From: DASRDR01 sp963812945 [NCBI: uncultured Candidatus Rokubacteria bacterium]
Lineage (GTDB): Bacteria > Methylomirabilota > Methylomirabilia > Rokubacteriales
Length of the DNA: 64,000 bases
Reading direction: 5' to 3'
Assembly (NCBI GenBank): GCA_963812945.1
Contig: CAWEXD010000010.1
Location: 434,001-498,000 of the forward strand
Position numbers and translations under genes: made by a program. The notes beneath the pieces were generated by a model that was not told where the DNA came from, did no database searches, and was given only the letters and a program-made list of their open reading frames with translations. Below, piece after piece: positions 26,682 to 35,224 of this stretch. Each line of letters opens with the position of its first letter. The stretch's first letter is position 1.

Positions 26682-28007
26682 ATGCCGGCCGATCTCCGCG
26701 CGTTCCTCGACGTCCTCGACCGGCACGGCCGGCTCGTCCGGCTGTCAAGAACGGTCCATCCCCATACCGAGCTCGGCGCGCTCGTGATCGAGGCGGAGCG
26801 GCGCGGCCAGGCCGTCCTGTTCGAATCGGTCGAGGGCTCGGCGACGCGGGTGGTCGCCAACGTCGTGGGCGACCGGACGATGCTGGCCCTCGCCCTCGGC
26901 GTCGAGCCGGGCGCGGCCGTCCCGGCGTTCCTCGAGCGGAGCCGCCGCCGGATCCCGCCGGCGCTCGTGGGCAAGGCGCCGGCCCAGGACATCGTCCAGA
27001 CCGGCGACGAGGTGGATGTCCGGCGCCTCCCTCTCGTCGTGCTCTCCGAGCACGACGCGGCGCCCTACTCGACCGCCGGGCTCGTGATCGCGAAGGATCC
27101 CGACACGGGCATCCGCAACGTGTCGTTCAACCGCATGATGCTGAGGAGCCGGGACGAGTTTGGGATCCGCATGATGGCGCCCCAGCACCTCGGGCAGATG
27201 TACGACCGCGCCGCGGCGCGGGGCCGCGCCTTGCCGGTCGCGGTCGCGATCGGCAATCATCCGGCCGAGCTCGTCGCCGGGGCCACGACCATCGCCTACG
27301 GCGACGATGAGCTCTCCCTCGCCGGTGCGCTCCACGGGGAGCCGCTCGAGATCGCCCGGGGCGTGACCGTGGACGTGGAGGTGCCGGCCCGCGCCGAGAT
27401 CGTGCTCGAGGGGGAGATCCTCCGGGGCGTGCTCGAGCCGGAGGGCCCGTTCGGCGACTTCATGCAGTTCTACATCCCGGTCATGCCGAACCACGTGATG
27501 CGGGTGACCGCCGTCACGCACCGGCGCGATCCGATCTTCCAGACCATGCACGCCGGCCAGGCCGAGGACACGACGCTCCTGGCCATCTCGCGCGAGGCGC
27601 AGCTCTACGAGGCGATCGCCGCCGTCGGCGTCGACGTCCGGGAGGTGAGTCTCACGCCGACCATCCTCGGCGGCGCCATCGCGATCCGGAAGCGCTTCGA
27701 GGGCGAGCCGACACAGGTGATGGCCGCCGCCTTCGGTCGCTACCGGTGGCTCAAGGTCTGCGTGGTCGTCGACGACGATGTGGACGTGTTCGATACGCGC
27801 GACGTGGCCTGGGCGGTCGCGACCCGGGCGCGACTCGCCTCGGGCCTCCTCCACGTGCCCGGCGCGCCCGGCTTCCCCCGGGACCCTCACGGAATGCACG
27901 CCGGCAAGCTCGGGATCGACGCCACGATCCCATTCGGCACGTGGGCCGAGCACGCGCGGAAGCGCGCGCCCGGGCTCGGGCGCGTCCGCCTCGACGAGTT
28001 CCGGTAG
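26682..28007 (+). CDS. UbiD family decarboxylase
   Basis: A 441-residue cytoplasmic protein of the UbiD superfamily, which (de)carboxylates unsaturated or aromatic acids with prenylated FMN. Motifs: TAGLVIAKDPDTGIRNVSFN (near 127), a metal/cofactor-binding region PVAVAIGNHPAELVAGATT, the catalytic Glu region LEPEGPFGDFMQFY (near 250) and HAGQAEDTTLLAI. The ATG is preceded by GAGGAGGCTC; the frame extends upstream to 26439 but that part is low quality. It starts right after the divergent ABC operon, which may import its substrate. No UbiX partner is present. Confidence 0.92.
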   Translation: MPADLRAFLDVLDRHGRLVRLSRTVHPHTELGALVIEAERRGQAVLFESVEGSATRVVANVVGDRTMLALALGVEPGAAVPAFLERSRRRIPPALVGKAPAQDIVQTGDEVDVRRLPLVVLSEHDAAPYSTAGLVIAKDPDTGIRNVSFNRMMLRSRDEFGIRMMAPQHLGQMYDRAAARGRALPVAVAIGNHPAELVAGATTIAYGDDELSLAGALHGEPLEIARGVTVDVEVPARAEIVLEGEILRGVLEPEGPFGDFMQFYIPVMPNHVMRVTAVTHRRDPIFQTMHAGQAEDTTLLAISREAQLYEAIAAVGVDVREVSLTPTILGGAIAIRKRFEGEPTQVMAAAFGRYRWLKVCVVVDDDVDVFDTRDVAWAVATRARLASGLLHVPGAPGFPRDPHGMHAGKLGIDATIPFGTWAEHARKRAPGLGRVRLDEFR

Positions 28008-28697
28008 GGGCGGCCTGCGGGTGGCGCGGGTCGGCTAGGTCAGCGCCCGCATGGGCAGCAGCGCGTCGCACCGGATCGTAGCGGCGTAGGTCCCGTCGCG
28101 CACGCGAGAGGCTAGGGCTCGGAGGCTGAAAAGCCGAAAGGGCGAGGGGTTCAGGACCCCTCGCTAACCGCACGAATTCCCTGCGCGGCCGCCTGACCGA
28201 TGGTCGTCTGGGTGCGGGTGAGTTCGGCGGCGTTTGGCACTGGCATGTCACCGAGATTTGGCGCGTCGTGAGGCCCGACACCGCCGTCCGACTAGGGAAC
28301 GACTAGAAGACGGGGAGGGGTGACCTAGCGAGGTAGCTACTTCATACAAGAAATGGCAAGGCACATGCCGGCCCTGGTCCTCCCGGTCCAAAGTGCGGGT
28401 CGCTACAGGACAACCTCCCCCAACGGGCGCCAGATCGAATCTAGTGAGCTAGCGGTCCGTGGTTCCCGCTAGGTCGACGCATGGCGGCGCCCGTGCACGA
28501 CAACGCAAAGGCCCGGCGTTACTTCGCCACCCTGGCGGCGCCTTCCTCCGGCACGTCGGCCTCGGCTTCGACCGCCTGCCCTCCGCCTCCGCGCGCGATG
28601 CCGAGCGGTGACCGGCGCCGTGGCGCTCCCCTCTCCCACCGGTCCAGGCGCTCGGCTCACGGTGACCGGACGCCGCCCGACATGGTATAAGGCCGGG
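28008..28697. other. 690-bp gene-free region containing repeat copy E
   Basis: Apart from copy E (28135-28258) no feature is recognised. The sequence around 28310-28450 is of lower GC and shows short AT-rich words that could be the promoter of the PaaK-like gene. Confidence 0.4.
28135..28258 (-). repeat. tRNA-Lys-half repeat family, copy E (subfamily D/E)
   Basis: In place of the tRNA-like part there is a different perfect hairpin, GAGGGGT-TCAGG-ACCCCTC at 28144-28162. The conserved outer half follows: CTAACCGCACGAATTCCCTG, GCGGGTGAGTTCGGCGGCGT, TTGGCACTGGCATGTCACCG. Orientation is the same as all other copies. Confidence 0.8.
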
Positions 28698-30410
28698 ATG
28701 CTCAGCGCTTCGAGCCGTCCCGGCGCGACGCCAAGGGCCGGAGCGGTAGAGACCGCGACGAGGCCGCGCGTCGGACGCGACCCCCGGAAGGCGCGAACGC
28801 ATGCCGGCTGGTCGACGCTCTCGCTCGCCGACGTCCTGGCCGGCGTCGGTGTCCTGCGGAGGCTGCCTGCGTTTCTCCGCAACCCGCTGACTCTGGACGG
28901 CGCCCGCGCCGCCCTGCGCGTGCAGCTCGCACACCGTGAGACCGCCTTCCTGACTCACGTCCGGCAGGGGATCTTCGAGAGCCCCGCCAGCCCCTACCAT
29001 CCGCTCCTGGTTCGCGCGGGTTGCGCGTACGGCGACCTGGAGCGCGCGGTGCGGCGTGACGGCGTGGATGACGCGCTCCACGCCCTCTTTCGCGCGGGGG
29101 TGTACCTCAGCGTGTCCGAGTTCAAAGGCAGGCAGCCCGTGCGGCGCGGGGCGACCGTGGTCGACGTGGATCCCTCGCGGCTCACGAACCCCGGCTCGGC
29201 TCGCCACGTGCCCCTACAGACCAGCGGTAGCCGGAGCAACCGGACTCCAGTCGTGCTCGACCTGGCCTTCATTCGCGAATGCGCGGGCGCCGTCTTGCTG
29301 TGGCTCCACGCGCGCGGCGCTGTGGACTCCGTCAAGGCGCACTGGCAGGTGCCGGGGAGCGGCAGCATCGCGCGCCTCCTCGAGTACGCCGCCTTCTCGC
29401 CCCCGGTGCGATGGTTCTCACCGCTCGAGCCGACGGCGGCCGCCCTTCCGGCGCTGCACCGGTGGAGCGGCACGGCGCTCCGCTGGGGAAGCCGGCTGGG
29501 CGGCGTTCCCCTGCCGGGTGTCGAGTACGTCCCCTTCGACGATCCGGCGCCCATCGTGGAGTGGCTGGCGGCCGTGATCCGCGCCGGCCGCACCCCGCAC
29601 CTCCACACCTGGCCCAGCTCCGCCGGGCGTCTGGCCCAGATGGCGGCCGCCTCGGGTGTCGACATCGCCGGCACCCAGTTCACGGTGTCGGGTGAGCCCA
29701 TCACCGAGGCCAAGGTCGCGGTCCTGCGGCGGGCCGGAGCGCAGGCATGGCCGCGGTACGGCAGCGTGGAGGTGAGCGGCATCGGCGTGGGATGCGCCGC
29801 GCCGGCGCACTGCGACGACGTCCATCTGCTTCACGATGGCCTCGCCATGATCCAGCCCGGCGCCGGACACGAGCTGAGCGGATTGCCCGCCGACGCCCTG
29901 CTCGTGTCCTCGCTCCGGCCGACTGCCCCGATTGTGCTGCTGAACGTGTCCCTCGGTGACCGGGCCACCCTCGATTCCCGGGCTTGCGGGTGTCCGCTGG
30001 AGGCGCTCGGGTGGACGACGCACCTGCACACGGTCCGAAGCTACGAGAAGCTCACCGCGGGCGGGATGACCTTCCTCGACGCGGACGTGATCCGCATCCT
30101 CGAGGCGGTGCTCCCCTCCCGGTTCGGCGGTGCGCCGACCGACTACCAGCTGGTGGAGGACGAGGCCGCGACCGGTGCGCCCAGTCTGCGCCTCCTCGTC
30201 CGCCCCGAGGTGGGGCCGGTCGATCCCGGCGCCCTGATCGAGGCTTTCCTCGATGCCCTCGCCGAGGAGTCGCCGGCGGCCCGCGTGATGGCCGCCCAGT
30301 GGCGCGAGGCCGGGATCGTGCGCGTCGATCGACGCGCCCCGGTCACGACTGCCTCGGGGAAGATCCTGCACCTGGTCGCCGCATCGACAACGCGAAGCAC
30401 CACTTCGTGA
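28698..30410 (+). CDS. PaaK-like (phenylacetate-CoA ligase/F390 synthetase family) adenylating protein
   Basis: About 570 residues. The middle and C-terminal parts resemble the AMP-binding enzymes of the PaaK type: TQFTVSGEPITEAKVAVLRR and WPRYGSVEVSGIGVGC (near 350-375), and the C-terminal domain MTFLDADVIRILEAVLPSRF then YQLVEDEAATGAPSLRLLVR. The N-terminal third (RETAFLTHVRQGIFESPASP YHPLL) also matches such proteins. Predicted chemistry is acyl-adenylate formation on an unknown acid, possibly without CoA. The start at the ATG near AAGGCCGGG is preferred over 28608. It is followed by gene debris, and no obvious carrier protein or reductase partner is adjacent. Confidence 0.75.
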   Translation: MLSASSRPGATPRAGAVETATRPRVGRDPRKARTHAGWSTLSLADVLAGVGVLRRLPAFLRNPLTLDGARAALRVQLAHRETAFLTHVRQGIFESPASPYHPLLVRAGCAYGDLERAVRRDGVDDALHALFRAGVYLSVSEFKGRQPVRRGATVVDVDPSRLTNPGSARHVPLQTSGSRSNRTPVVLDLAFIRECAGAVLLWLHARGAVDSVKAHWQVPGSGSIARLLEYAAFSPPVRWFSPLEPTAAALPALHRWSGTALRWGSRLGGVPLPGVEYVPFDDPAPIVEWLAAVIRAGRTPHLHTWPSSAGRLAQMAAASGVDIAGTQFTVSGEPITEAKVAVLRRAGAQAWPRYGSVEVSGIGVGCAAPAHCDDVHLLHDGLAMIQPGAGHELSGLPADALLVSSLRPTAPIVLLNVSLGDRATLDSRACGCPLEALGWTTHLHTVRSYEKLTAGGMTFLDADVIRILEAVLPSRFGGAPTDYQLVEDEAATGAPSLRLLVRPEVGPVDPGALIEAFLDALAEESPAARVMAAQWREAGIVRVDRRAPVTTASGKILHLVAASTTRSTTS

Positions 30411-30428
30411 CGTGACCGATTCCTCTCG

Positions 30429-30720
30429 GCGCACCCGGCCCCGGAGGAACCATGGCCACGGGTCGGGCATTGCGCCGGTCGAGACGTGGACCAGCGCCGG
30501 CGCCCCGGCGTTGAATGCCTCGTCGAGCCGCGCGCGGAGCTCGTCCGGCCCGTCGGCGTGGAGGCCCAGCGCGCCGAACGCGCGCGCGTAGGCGACGAAG
30601 TCGGGGTTGCGCAGGGTCGAGGCGATCGCGCGGGCCTTACCGAACCGTTGCTCCTGGATCCGCTTGACGTTGCCGTAGGCGCCGTCGTCGAACACGCAGC
30701 AGACGATAGGGATCTCGTGC
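30429..30720 (-). pseudogene. C-terminal fragment of a thiamine-pyrophosphate enzyme
   Basis: Read on the minus strand: HEIPIVCCVFDDGAYGNVKR, then NPDFVAYARAFGALGLHADG and a terminal PWPWFLRGRVR. This is the end of the TPP-binding domain of acetolactate synthase/benzoylformate decarboxylase-like enzymes (DDGAYGN is the metal-binding region). About the first 450 residues are missing. The upstream end is joined directly to a broken sigma-54 activator fragment, so the piece is a relic of deletion. Confidence 0.75.
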
Positions 30721-30845
30721 TAGACGGCAGAAGAGATCTGCCCGAAAGGAGCCGGCCGCAACGGCCCCCTCAGGTCCCGGTTCGTCGCCGCCAGGACCCG
30801 CACGTCCACGGGGATCGGCTGATTGCTACCGACAGGCCGACCCAG
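30721..30845 (-). pseudogene. Fragment of a sigma-54-dependent AAA+ activator (NtrC type)
   Basis: On the minus strand one frame reads PVGSNQPIPVDVRVLAATNR DL, the conserved sensor-I region of NtrC-like AAA+ domains. A frame change then leads to GSFRADLFCRL, equal to the expected FRxDLYYRL motif. Both ends of the gene are missing and a frameshift lies inside 40 codons. It abuts the TPP-enzyme fragment within a few bases. Confidence 0.7.
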
Positions 30846-30911
30846 ACCAAGTCCTTCACCGGGTTTCGCTCGCTCTCCTTTAGGCCTTCTGCGGAACGTC
30901 GGTGAGACGGT

Positions 30912-31901
30912 TCAGCCCCGGGATCGAAAGCGCGGCATGATCTCGCTGGCGAACCGTTCAAGCTGATCGAGATCGTCCTCCAGCGTCATGAGGACGAAAT
31001 ACTGGAATCCGGTTCGCTCCAGGTCCGCGATCCGCTCCAGGATCTCCGCCGTTGTTCCGAAGAGGTAGGACCGCTGGAGGTCCTCAAACGATCGGTGCGT
31101 GCCCATGACTCGCGCGAATGGCTGCCGTTGCTGACGCACCGCTTCGCCGTGATCGTTCGTATCCACGAGGTGGAGACAGTTGTAGTGCCCGTACCGGAGG
31201 GTGTCGGGGTCGCGGCCCTTCCGCTCCAGGTATGCGCGAATCGTGTGCAGGTCCTGAGTGACCATCTCAGGGCTAGCATCGGCACGGGCCAGCCAACCGT
31301 CGGCGGTCGCGATTCGCTCGAGCACCGGGGTCGCCATGTAGGGCTTGTCGGGCGACGAGCGGCCCTCGAGCTTCGATCCGCCGGCGACCCAGAGCTCCGG
31401 AAATCGCGGCGGGCGGGGCATGATCGTGGCGTGCGCAAACTGGTAGAACCGACCGTCGAACGTGACGTCGGATTCGGTGAGCAGACGGCGCAACGCCGCG
31501 AGGATCTCGTCCGTCCGGGCGCCCCGTTCCGCGAGCGGCAGACCGAGCGACTCGAACTCGTACCGGTCCCAGCCGGGAGCGACGCCGAGGACGAAGCGGC
31601 CCTGCGAGAGCGAGGACAGCGTCTGAATCTGGCGGGCGAGCGTGAGCGGGTGGTAGTAGGGGAGCACGAGCACGCCCGTGGCGAGACGAATGCGGGTTGT
31701 TACGCTCGCGGCATACGTCAGACAGAGCAGCGGGGACATCCAGGCGGTGCCATAGTGCCCCGCGACCACGAAATGTTCGCTGACCCAAAGGGCATCGAAG
31801 CCGAGCGCTTCGGCGCGCTGGGCGAAGTCGCGGATGCGAGTAACCTGATCAGACGCGAGGTCCGGCCAGGCGTACGTCGGCAGGTAGACGCCGAACTCCA
31901 C
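30912..31901 (-). CDS. LLM class flavin-dependent oxidoreductase
   Basis: A 329-residue luciferase-like oxidoreductase, second of the window and only distantly similar to the one at 22.2-23.4 kb. Landmarks: VEFGVYLPTYAWPDLASDQV at the N-terminus, GFDALWVSEHFVVAGHY, IRLATGVLVLPYYHPLTLAR and SQGRFVLGVAPGWDRYEFES. The GTG start has AAGGAGACCGAA in front. The frame is open far upstream, into repeat copy F, but that part is non-coding in character. Cofactor could be FMN or F420 and the substrate is unknown. Confidence 0.9.
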   Translation of the reverse strand: MEFGVYLPTYAWPDLASDQVTRIRDFAQRAEALGFDALWVSEHFVVAGHYGTAWMSPLLCLTYAASVTTRIRLATGVLVLPYYHPLTLARQIQTLSSLSQGRFVLGVAPGWDRYEFESLGLPLAERGARTDEILAALRRLLTESDVTFDGRFYQFAHATIMPRPPRFPELWVAGGSKLEGRSSPDKPYMATPVLERIATADGWLARADASPEMVTQDLHTIRAYLERKGRDPDTLRYGHYNCLHLVDTNDHGEAVRQQRQPFARVMGTHRSFEDLQRSYLFGTTAEILERIADLERTGFQYFVLMTLEDDLDQLERFASEIMPRFRSRG

Positions 31902-32149
31902 TTCGGTCTCCTTCTTGATGAACGGGTGGGTCAGAACCGGCCGGTGACCGAACGCCCCAAGCACGAGGGTTACCGCATCGGAGCCATGGGGCGCAAGAGG
32001 GCCGAGGCCGGCGTCGCCGTGGGGGCGGGGCCGACGCGGAGCGGGGTCGGCCGGGGAAGGGCCGGTTTCGGGGGATGCTCGGGTATGGGCCGGCCCGCAA
32101 TCGTCGATCCTGGAATCGCTGGGACGCTTGCCGAGCCGGGGTGCTCGGC
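31902..32149. other. Short gap upstream of the second LLM gene
   Basis: 248 bases. No gene is supported, although the LLM frame stays open through it. The AT-poor sequence gives no clear promoter. Confidence 0.3.
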
Positions 32150-32266
32150 TCATGCGTCGCTCCGCTCGTCGTGAAGTCGGGTCCGCCGGCTCCGGGGGCC
32201 GCAGGTCAAGACGTGGGCGTGGTGCAGCAGCCGATCCAGGAAGGCGGCGACGGCGGCGGTGTCGCC
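32150..32266 (-). pseudogene. istB: C-terminal remnant of an IS21-type IstB helper ATPase
   Basis: The minus strand encodes GDTAAVAAFLDRLLHHAHVL then TCGPRSRRTR and a stop 8 codons later. It matches the conserved tail of IstB-like transposition helper proteins (FLDRLLHHAHV). Only 38 codons remain. The fragment begins exactly where the T-arm of repeat copy F ends, so the junction is a recombination scar between the repeat and an IS21-like element. Confidence 0.7.
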
Positions 32267-32300
32267 GAAGGAATCGAACCTTCAATCTACTGATTGAGAG
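32267..32300 (-). repeat. tRNA-Lys-half repeat family, copy F (T-arm only)
   Basis: Only GAAGGAATCGAACCTTCAAT and CTACTGATTGAGAG remain. On the minus strand this is the anticodon-loop-like CTCTCAA, the 3' stem and a perfect T-arm GAAGG-TTCGATT-CCTTC. The acceptor end is replaced by an istB remnant and the outer half is absent. Confidence 0.75.
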
Positions 32301-32331
32301 ACCGCCGAGGGGCGGGACCCGCCGCCGGCCG

Positions 32332-33063
32332 TCAGCCCTCGATCGCGTCGGCCAGCGCCCGCAGCAGCGCGCCCCCGTCCCCCCGCCAGGCGCTACCGTG
32401 CATGCACGCCAGCGTGGTGGGCGCCAGGGCGGCCAGGCGCTCGAGGTGCCGGCGGCTGTCCGGGGTGTGCGCGTAGTAGTCCATGGGCTTCCGGAAGGCC
32501 TCGCTGGGGCCGAGGACGTCGGCCTCGGTCAGCGCCGGGAGCCCGCCCCCGCCCTGGGTGAACAGGTCCCCGCAGAGGAGCGTCCGGGTGTGCGCCTCGT
32601 GAAGGAAGCCGCAGTCCCAGCCGTGGGGCACGTGCGGGGCGTCGAGCCAGGTCACCCGCCGGATCCCCAGCGCCAGCGTCTCGCCGTCGGCCAGCACCCG
32701 GGGCGGCCGGTCGGCCAGGTCGCCGATCGAGACCATCGCCGCCACCTGCCCGCACAGGGGCGCGGCGTGCGGGGCGGCCGCCAGCCAGTGGTTCAGCGCG
32801 CCGCACTCGTCGGCCTCGACGTGGGAGAAGCCGATCCACCGCAGCCGCTCGACCGGCAGCACTCGGGCGACGGCGTCCCGCACCTCGGGGAAGAGGCCGC
32901 GGGGCCCGGTGTGGAAGAGGAGCGGGTCGTCGTCGACCACCAGGTACTGGTTGAAGGTGAACCCCGCCGTGTCGAAGTCGACCGGCACGGGGGTGCTGAT
33001 CCGGTAGATGCCGCTCGCGATCTCGTGGACGTTGGTGCGGGCTCCAGGGCCGGGGGTGGTCAT
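32332..33063 (-). CDS. MBL-fold metallo-hydrolase, flavodiiron/ODP-like
   Basis: A 243-residue metallo-beta-lactamase-fold protein, cytoplasmic. The metal motif is FSHVEADECGALNHWL (near 83), with HxExD instead of the classical HxHxDH. This is the diiron type seen in flavodiiron proteins and oxygen-binding ODPs. Further ligands are plausible in VPHGWDCGFLHEAHTRTLLC GDLF and LACMHGSAWRGDG. It may bind oxygen or nitric oxide, acting as sensor or reductase, but there is no flavodoxin domain. The start MTTPGPG has AGAAGGAGAGCCCG upstream. It is divergent from the sigma/anti-sigma pair 186 bp away. Confidence 0.88.
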   Translation of the reverse strand: MTTPGPGARTNVHEIASGIYRISTPVPVDFDTAGFTFNQYLVVDDDPLLFHTGPRGLFPEVRDAVARVLPVERLRWIGFSHVEADECGALNHWLAAAPHAAPLCGQVAAMVSIGDLADRPPRVLADGETLALGIRRVTWLDAPHVPHGWDCGFLHEAHTRTLLCGDLFTQGGGGLPALTEADVLGPSEAFRKPMDYYAHTPDSRRHLERLAALAPTTLACMHGSAWRGDGGALLRALADAIEG

Positions 33064-33248
33064 CGGGCTCTCCTTCTCTTCTCTGTGTGCGGTTCGGTTC
33101 GCGTCCGGTTCGGTGCTCTGGCCGGGTGTGTCGCCCGGGGGCCGCCCGTTACGCCGGCGGGTACACCGGCGCGCCGCGCGGGCAGCTCCGTAACGGCCGG
33201 CCGGCTCGCGACACCTCCGGGCGTGGAGGGGCATGCTACCGTGACGGC

Positions 33249-33839
33249 GTGCTCGAGCAACGGGAGGAGCCCGCGGAGTCCGCGGCCGACGACGCGGAGC
33301 TGGCCCGCCGGATCGCCGCGGGACGTCCCGGGGAGGCCGGGGCGGCCAGTGAGGCCGAGGCGGAGCTGGCCCGGCGCTTCGCGCCCCGCATCCGGCTCTT
33401 CGGCCTGCGCCGGCTGCGCAATCCGGCCGCGGCTCAGGACTTGGTCCAGGAGGTGCTGGTGACGACCCTCGAGGCGCTGCGGGCCGGCCGGGTCCACGAG
33501 CCGGAGCGGCTGGCCTCGTTCATCCTCGGCACCTGCCGGATGACGGTCGCCAACCAGCACCGGGGTGCGCAGCGGCAAGCACGGCTCCTTGCCCAGTTCG
33601 CCCGGGACCTCGAGCCGGAGCCGGACCGGCCCGACGGCGCGACCCTCGACCGCGACCGGCTCGCCGACTGTCTCGCGGAGCTGCCCGCCCGCGACCGGAC
33701 CGTGGTCGCGCTGACCTTCTACGCCGAAAGCAGCGCGGAGGCGATCGCCGCGGAGCTGGAGACCTCGGCCGGCCACGTCCGGGTGCTCCGCCACCGGGCG
33801 CTGGCCCGGCTCCACGACTGCCTGGAGGGCCCCCGATGA
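33249..33839 (+). CDS. RNA polymerase sigma factor (sigma-70/ECF type)
   Basis: A 196-residue ECF sigma factor. Region 2 is visible as FAPRIRLFGLRRLRNPAAAQ DLVQEVLVTTLEALR, with the usual D-L-V-Q-E-V. Region 4 is LPARDRTVVALTFYAESSAE AIAAELETSAGHVRVLRHRA. It directs polymerase to a small set of envelope or stress promoters. The GTG start has no strong ribosome site but begins the conserved reading; upstream frame content is poor. The stop overlaps the ATG of the anti-sigma gene (ATGA), so the two are coupled. Confidence 0.88.
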   Translation: MLEQREEPAESAADDAELARRIAAGRPGEAGAASEAEAELARRFAPRIRLFGLRRLRNPAAAQDLVQEVLVTTLEALRAGRVHEPERLASFILGTCRMTVANQHRGAQRQARLLAQFARDLEPEPDRPDGATLDRDRLADCLAELPARDRTVVALTFYAESSAEAIAAELETSAGHVRVLRHRALARLHDCLEGPR

Positions 33840-34435
33840 GCGCGGGACGCGCGGAGCGCGCGTGCCCGGCGCCCCGGCCCCTGGCGACGCTGGTCGACCA
33901 CTGGGCGGGCGAGCTGGCCCCGGCGGACGAGGCGGCGGTCGAGGAGCATCTCATTGCGTGCGGGGCGTGCGCGGAGCGGGCCGCGTGGCTCGGCCGGCTC
34001 GCCGCGGCGACCCGGGAGCTGATCGCCCGCGGCCGGGTGCCGCTGGTGCTCACGCCGGCCCTCCTGGCGCGCCTCGAGCGGGACGGCGTGCGCATCCGGC
34101 GCCACGTCGTCGAGGCCGGCGGCCAGACCCGCTGCACGGCCGGGCCGGACGACGACCTGATCGCCGTGACGCTCCGCGCCCCGCTGCGCGCCGGCGAGCG
34201 GGTCGACCTCGTCTACCTCGAGGCGCCGGCGGGCCTCGACCTCGGTGCGCGCTGGACCGACGTCCCGGTCGACGTCGCGCGCGGCGAGGTGGTGTTCGTG
34301 GAGTCGGGCGCCGCGATCCGCCCCCTGCCGGCCGGCCGGGCGCGGCTCGGCCTCCTCGGCGTCGGCCCGGCCGGCGAGCGGACGATCGGCGAGTTCACCC
34401 TCCTCCACACGCCCTGGGCGGGCGCCGCCCCCTGA
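33836..34435 (+). CDS. Anti-sigma factor with zinc-finger (zf-HC2) domain
   Basis: A 199-residue protein overlapping the sigma gene by 4 nt. The N-terminus has the HC2 zinc-finger pattern: LVDHWAGELAPADEAAVEEH LIACGACAERAAW, i.e. H-x3-C-x2-C. The rest has beta-rich repeats (RVDLVYLEAPAGLDLGARWT, RGEVVFVESGAAIRPLPAG) and no membrane helix, so it is a soluble, possibly redox- or metal-sensing anti-sigma. It should bind and hold the upstream sigma factor until a signal arrives. The flanking MBL diiron protein could supply an oxygen or NO signal; that is speculation. Confidence 0.85.
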   Translation: MSAGRAERACPAPRPLATLVDHWAGELAPADEAAVEEHLIACGACAERAAWLGRLAAATRELIARGRVPLVLTPALLARLERDGVRIRRHVVEAGGQTRCTAGPDDDLIAVTLRAPLRAGERVDLVYLEAPAGLDLGARWTDVPVDVARGEVVFVESGAAIRPLPAGRARLGLLGVGPAGERTIGEFTLLHTPWAGAAP

Positions 34436-35224
34436 CGCGCCCGGAGATCGCGTCACTTCGGGGTCGTCGTCCGTCCCATCCGCGCCTGTGCCGTGATCCG
34501 CTCGAGCGCCGCTTTGAACCCCTGGGGGGTGCCGCTGGACCCGGCGGCGCGGCCCTGTCCCTTCCGCGCCGTGAAGTGAACTGCCCTCGCCTCACTGCGC
34601 CTTCGCGTGAGTTGGAACCAGGCTGGAACCGAACGAATCGGGGGCGGCGCCGCCCACCGATCGAATGGTGAGCCGTGAAGGAATCGAACCTTCAACCTAC
34701 TGATTAAGAGGTGGTTCCGGGCCCGAACTCCCGCGCACTCAGGAGAGCTAAGACCACGAATCTTCTGCGCGGCCGCGTGATGGATGTTCGCCTGCGTGTG
34801 GTGGAGTTCGGTGGAGTTTGGCACCGGTGCGTCACCGAGCCCTCGGTGGATGATACGCCGGCAGGGATCGAACCGGCCCGCTCCGGCTTCGTCGGGTCGG
34901 CCTGCCGCGCGCGAGAGTCCGGCCACCCTGGGAATGCGCCCGCCGCTGGCTAACGGCAGGATCGGGGAGAGGGCGGGAAACAGGCTTTGTGCCCCGCCTA
35001 GGATCGCGCGACGCCAGCACGAAAGAACTATGCCTCACACCGGGGCTCTACTCGCCCTGGTCCACTCGAGACGGTCGGTCTCGTACTCGCAGTCAGCGCA
35101 CATCCAGATTGGCCCTGTGCGATGATCGAAGAAGGCCGCCGACCTGGCTGGACGCGCACGGCTGGTGCGTAGATGGGCCGCCCTACGCTTGCTCGGGGTG
35201 CCCCCTGTGGACGTGGAGGACGCC
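34436..35224. other. 790-bp gap carrying repeat copy G
   Basis: Holds copy G (34612-34840). Right of it, GATACGCCGGCAGGGATCGA at 34851-34870 reads like the T-arm and acceptor of another tRNA on the minus strand, but no stem with a 5' half can be formed. A small minus-strand frame near 35035-35226 encodes IWMCADCEYETDRLEW with a CxxC; it is not supported by a ribosome site or known family. Confidence 0.4.
34612..34840 (-). repeat. tRNA-Lys-half repeat family, copy G (complete)
   Basis: Left to right: GGAACC doublet (TTGGAACCAGGCTGGAACC), an imperfect GC hairpin (GAATCGGGGGCGGCGCCGCC CACCGATCG), the tRNA-like part GGTGAGCCGTGAAGGAATCG to CTGATTAAGAGG, CACTCAGGAGAGCTAAG, CGAATCTTCTGCGCGGCCGC, GATGTTCGCCTGCGTGTGGT, GAGTTCGGTGGAGTTTGGCA and GTCACCGAG. 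With H, I, J, L and M it is one of the complete copies. Confidence 0.9.

Noticed and set aside
34612-34680. A complete tRNA-Lys gene
   Set aside because: Only the 3' half is present in every copy; no sequence can pair with ACGGCTC to complete an acceptor stem.
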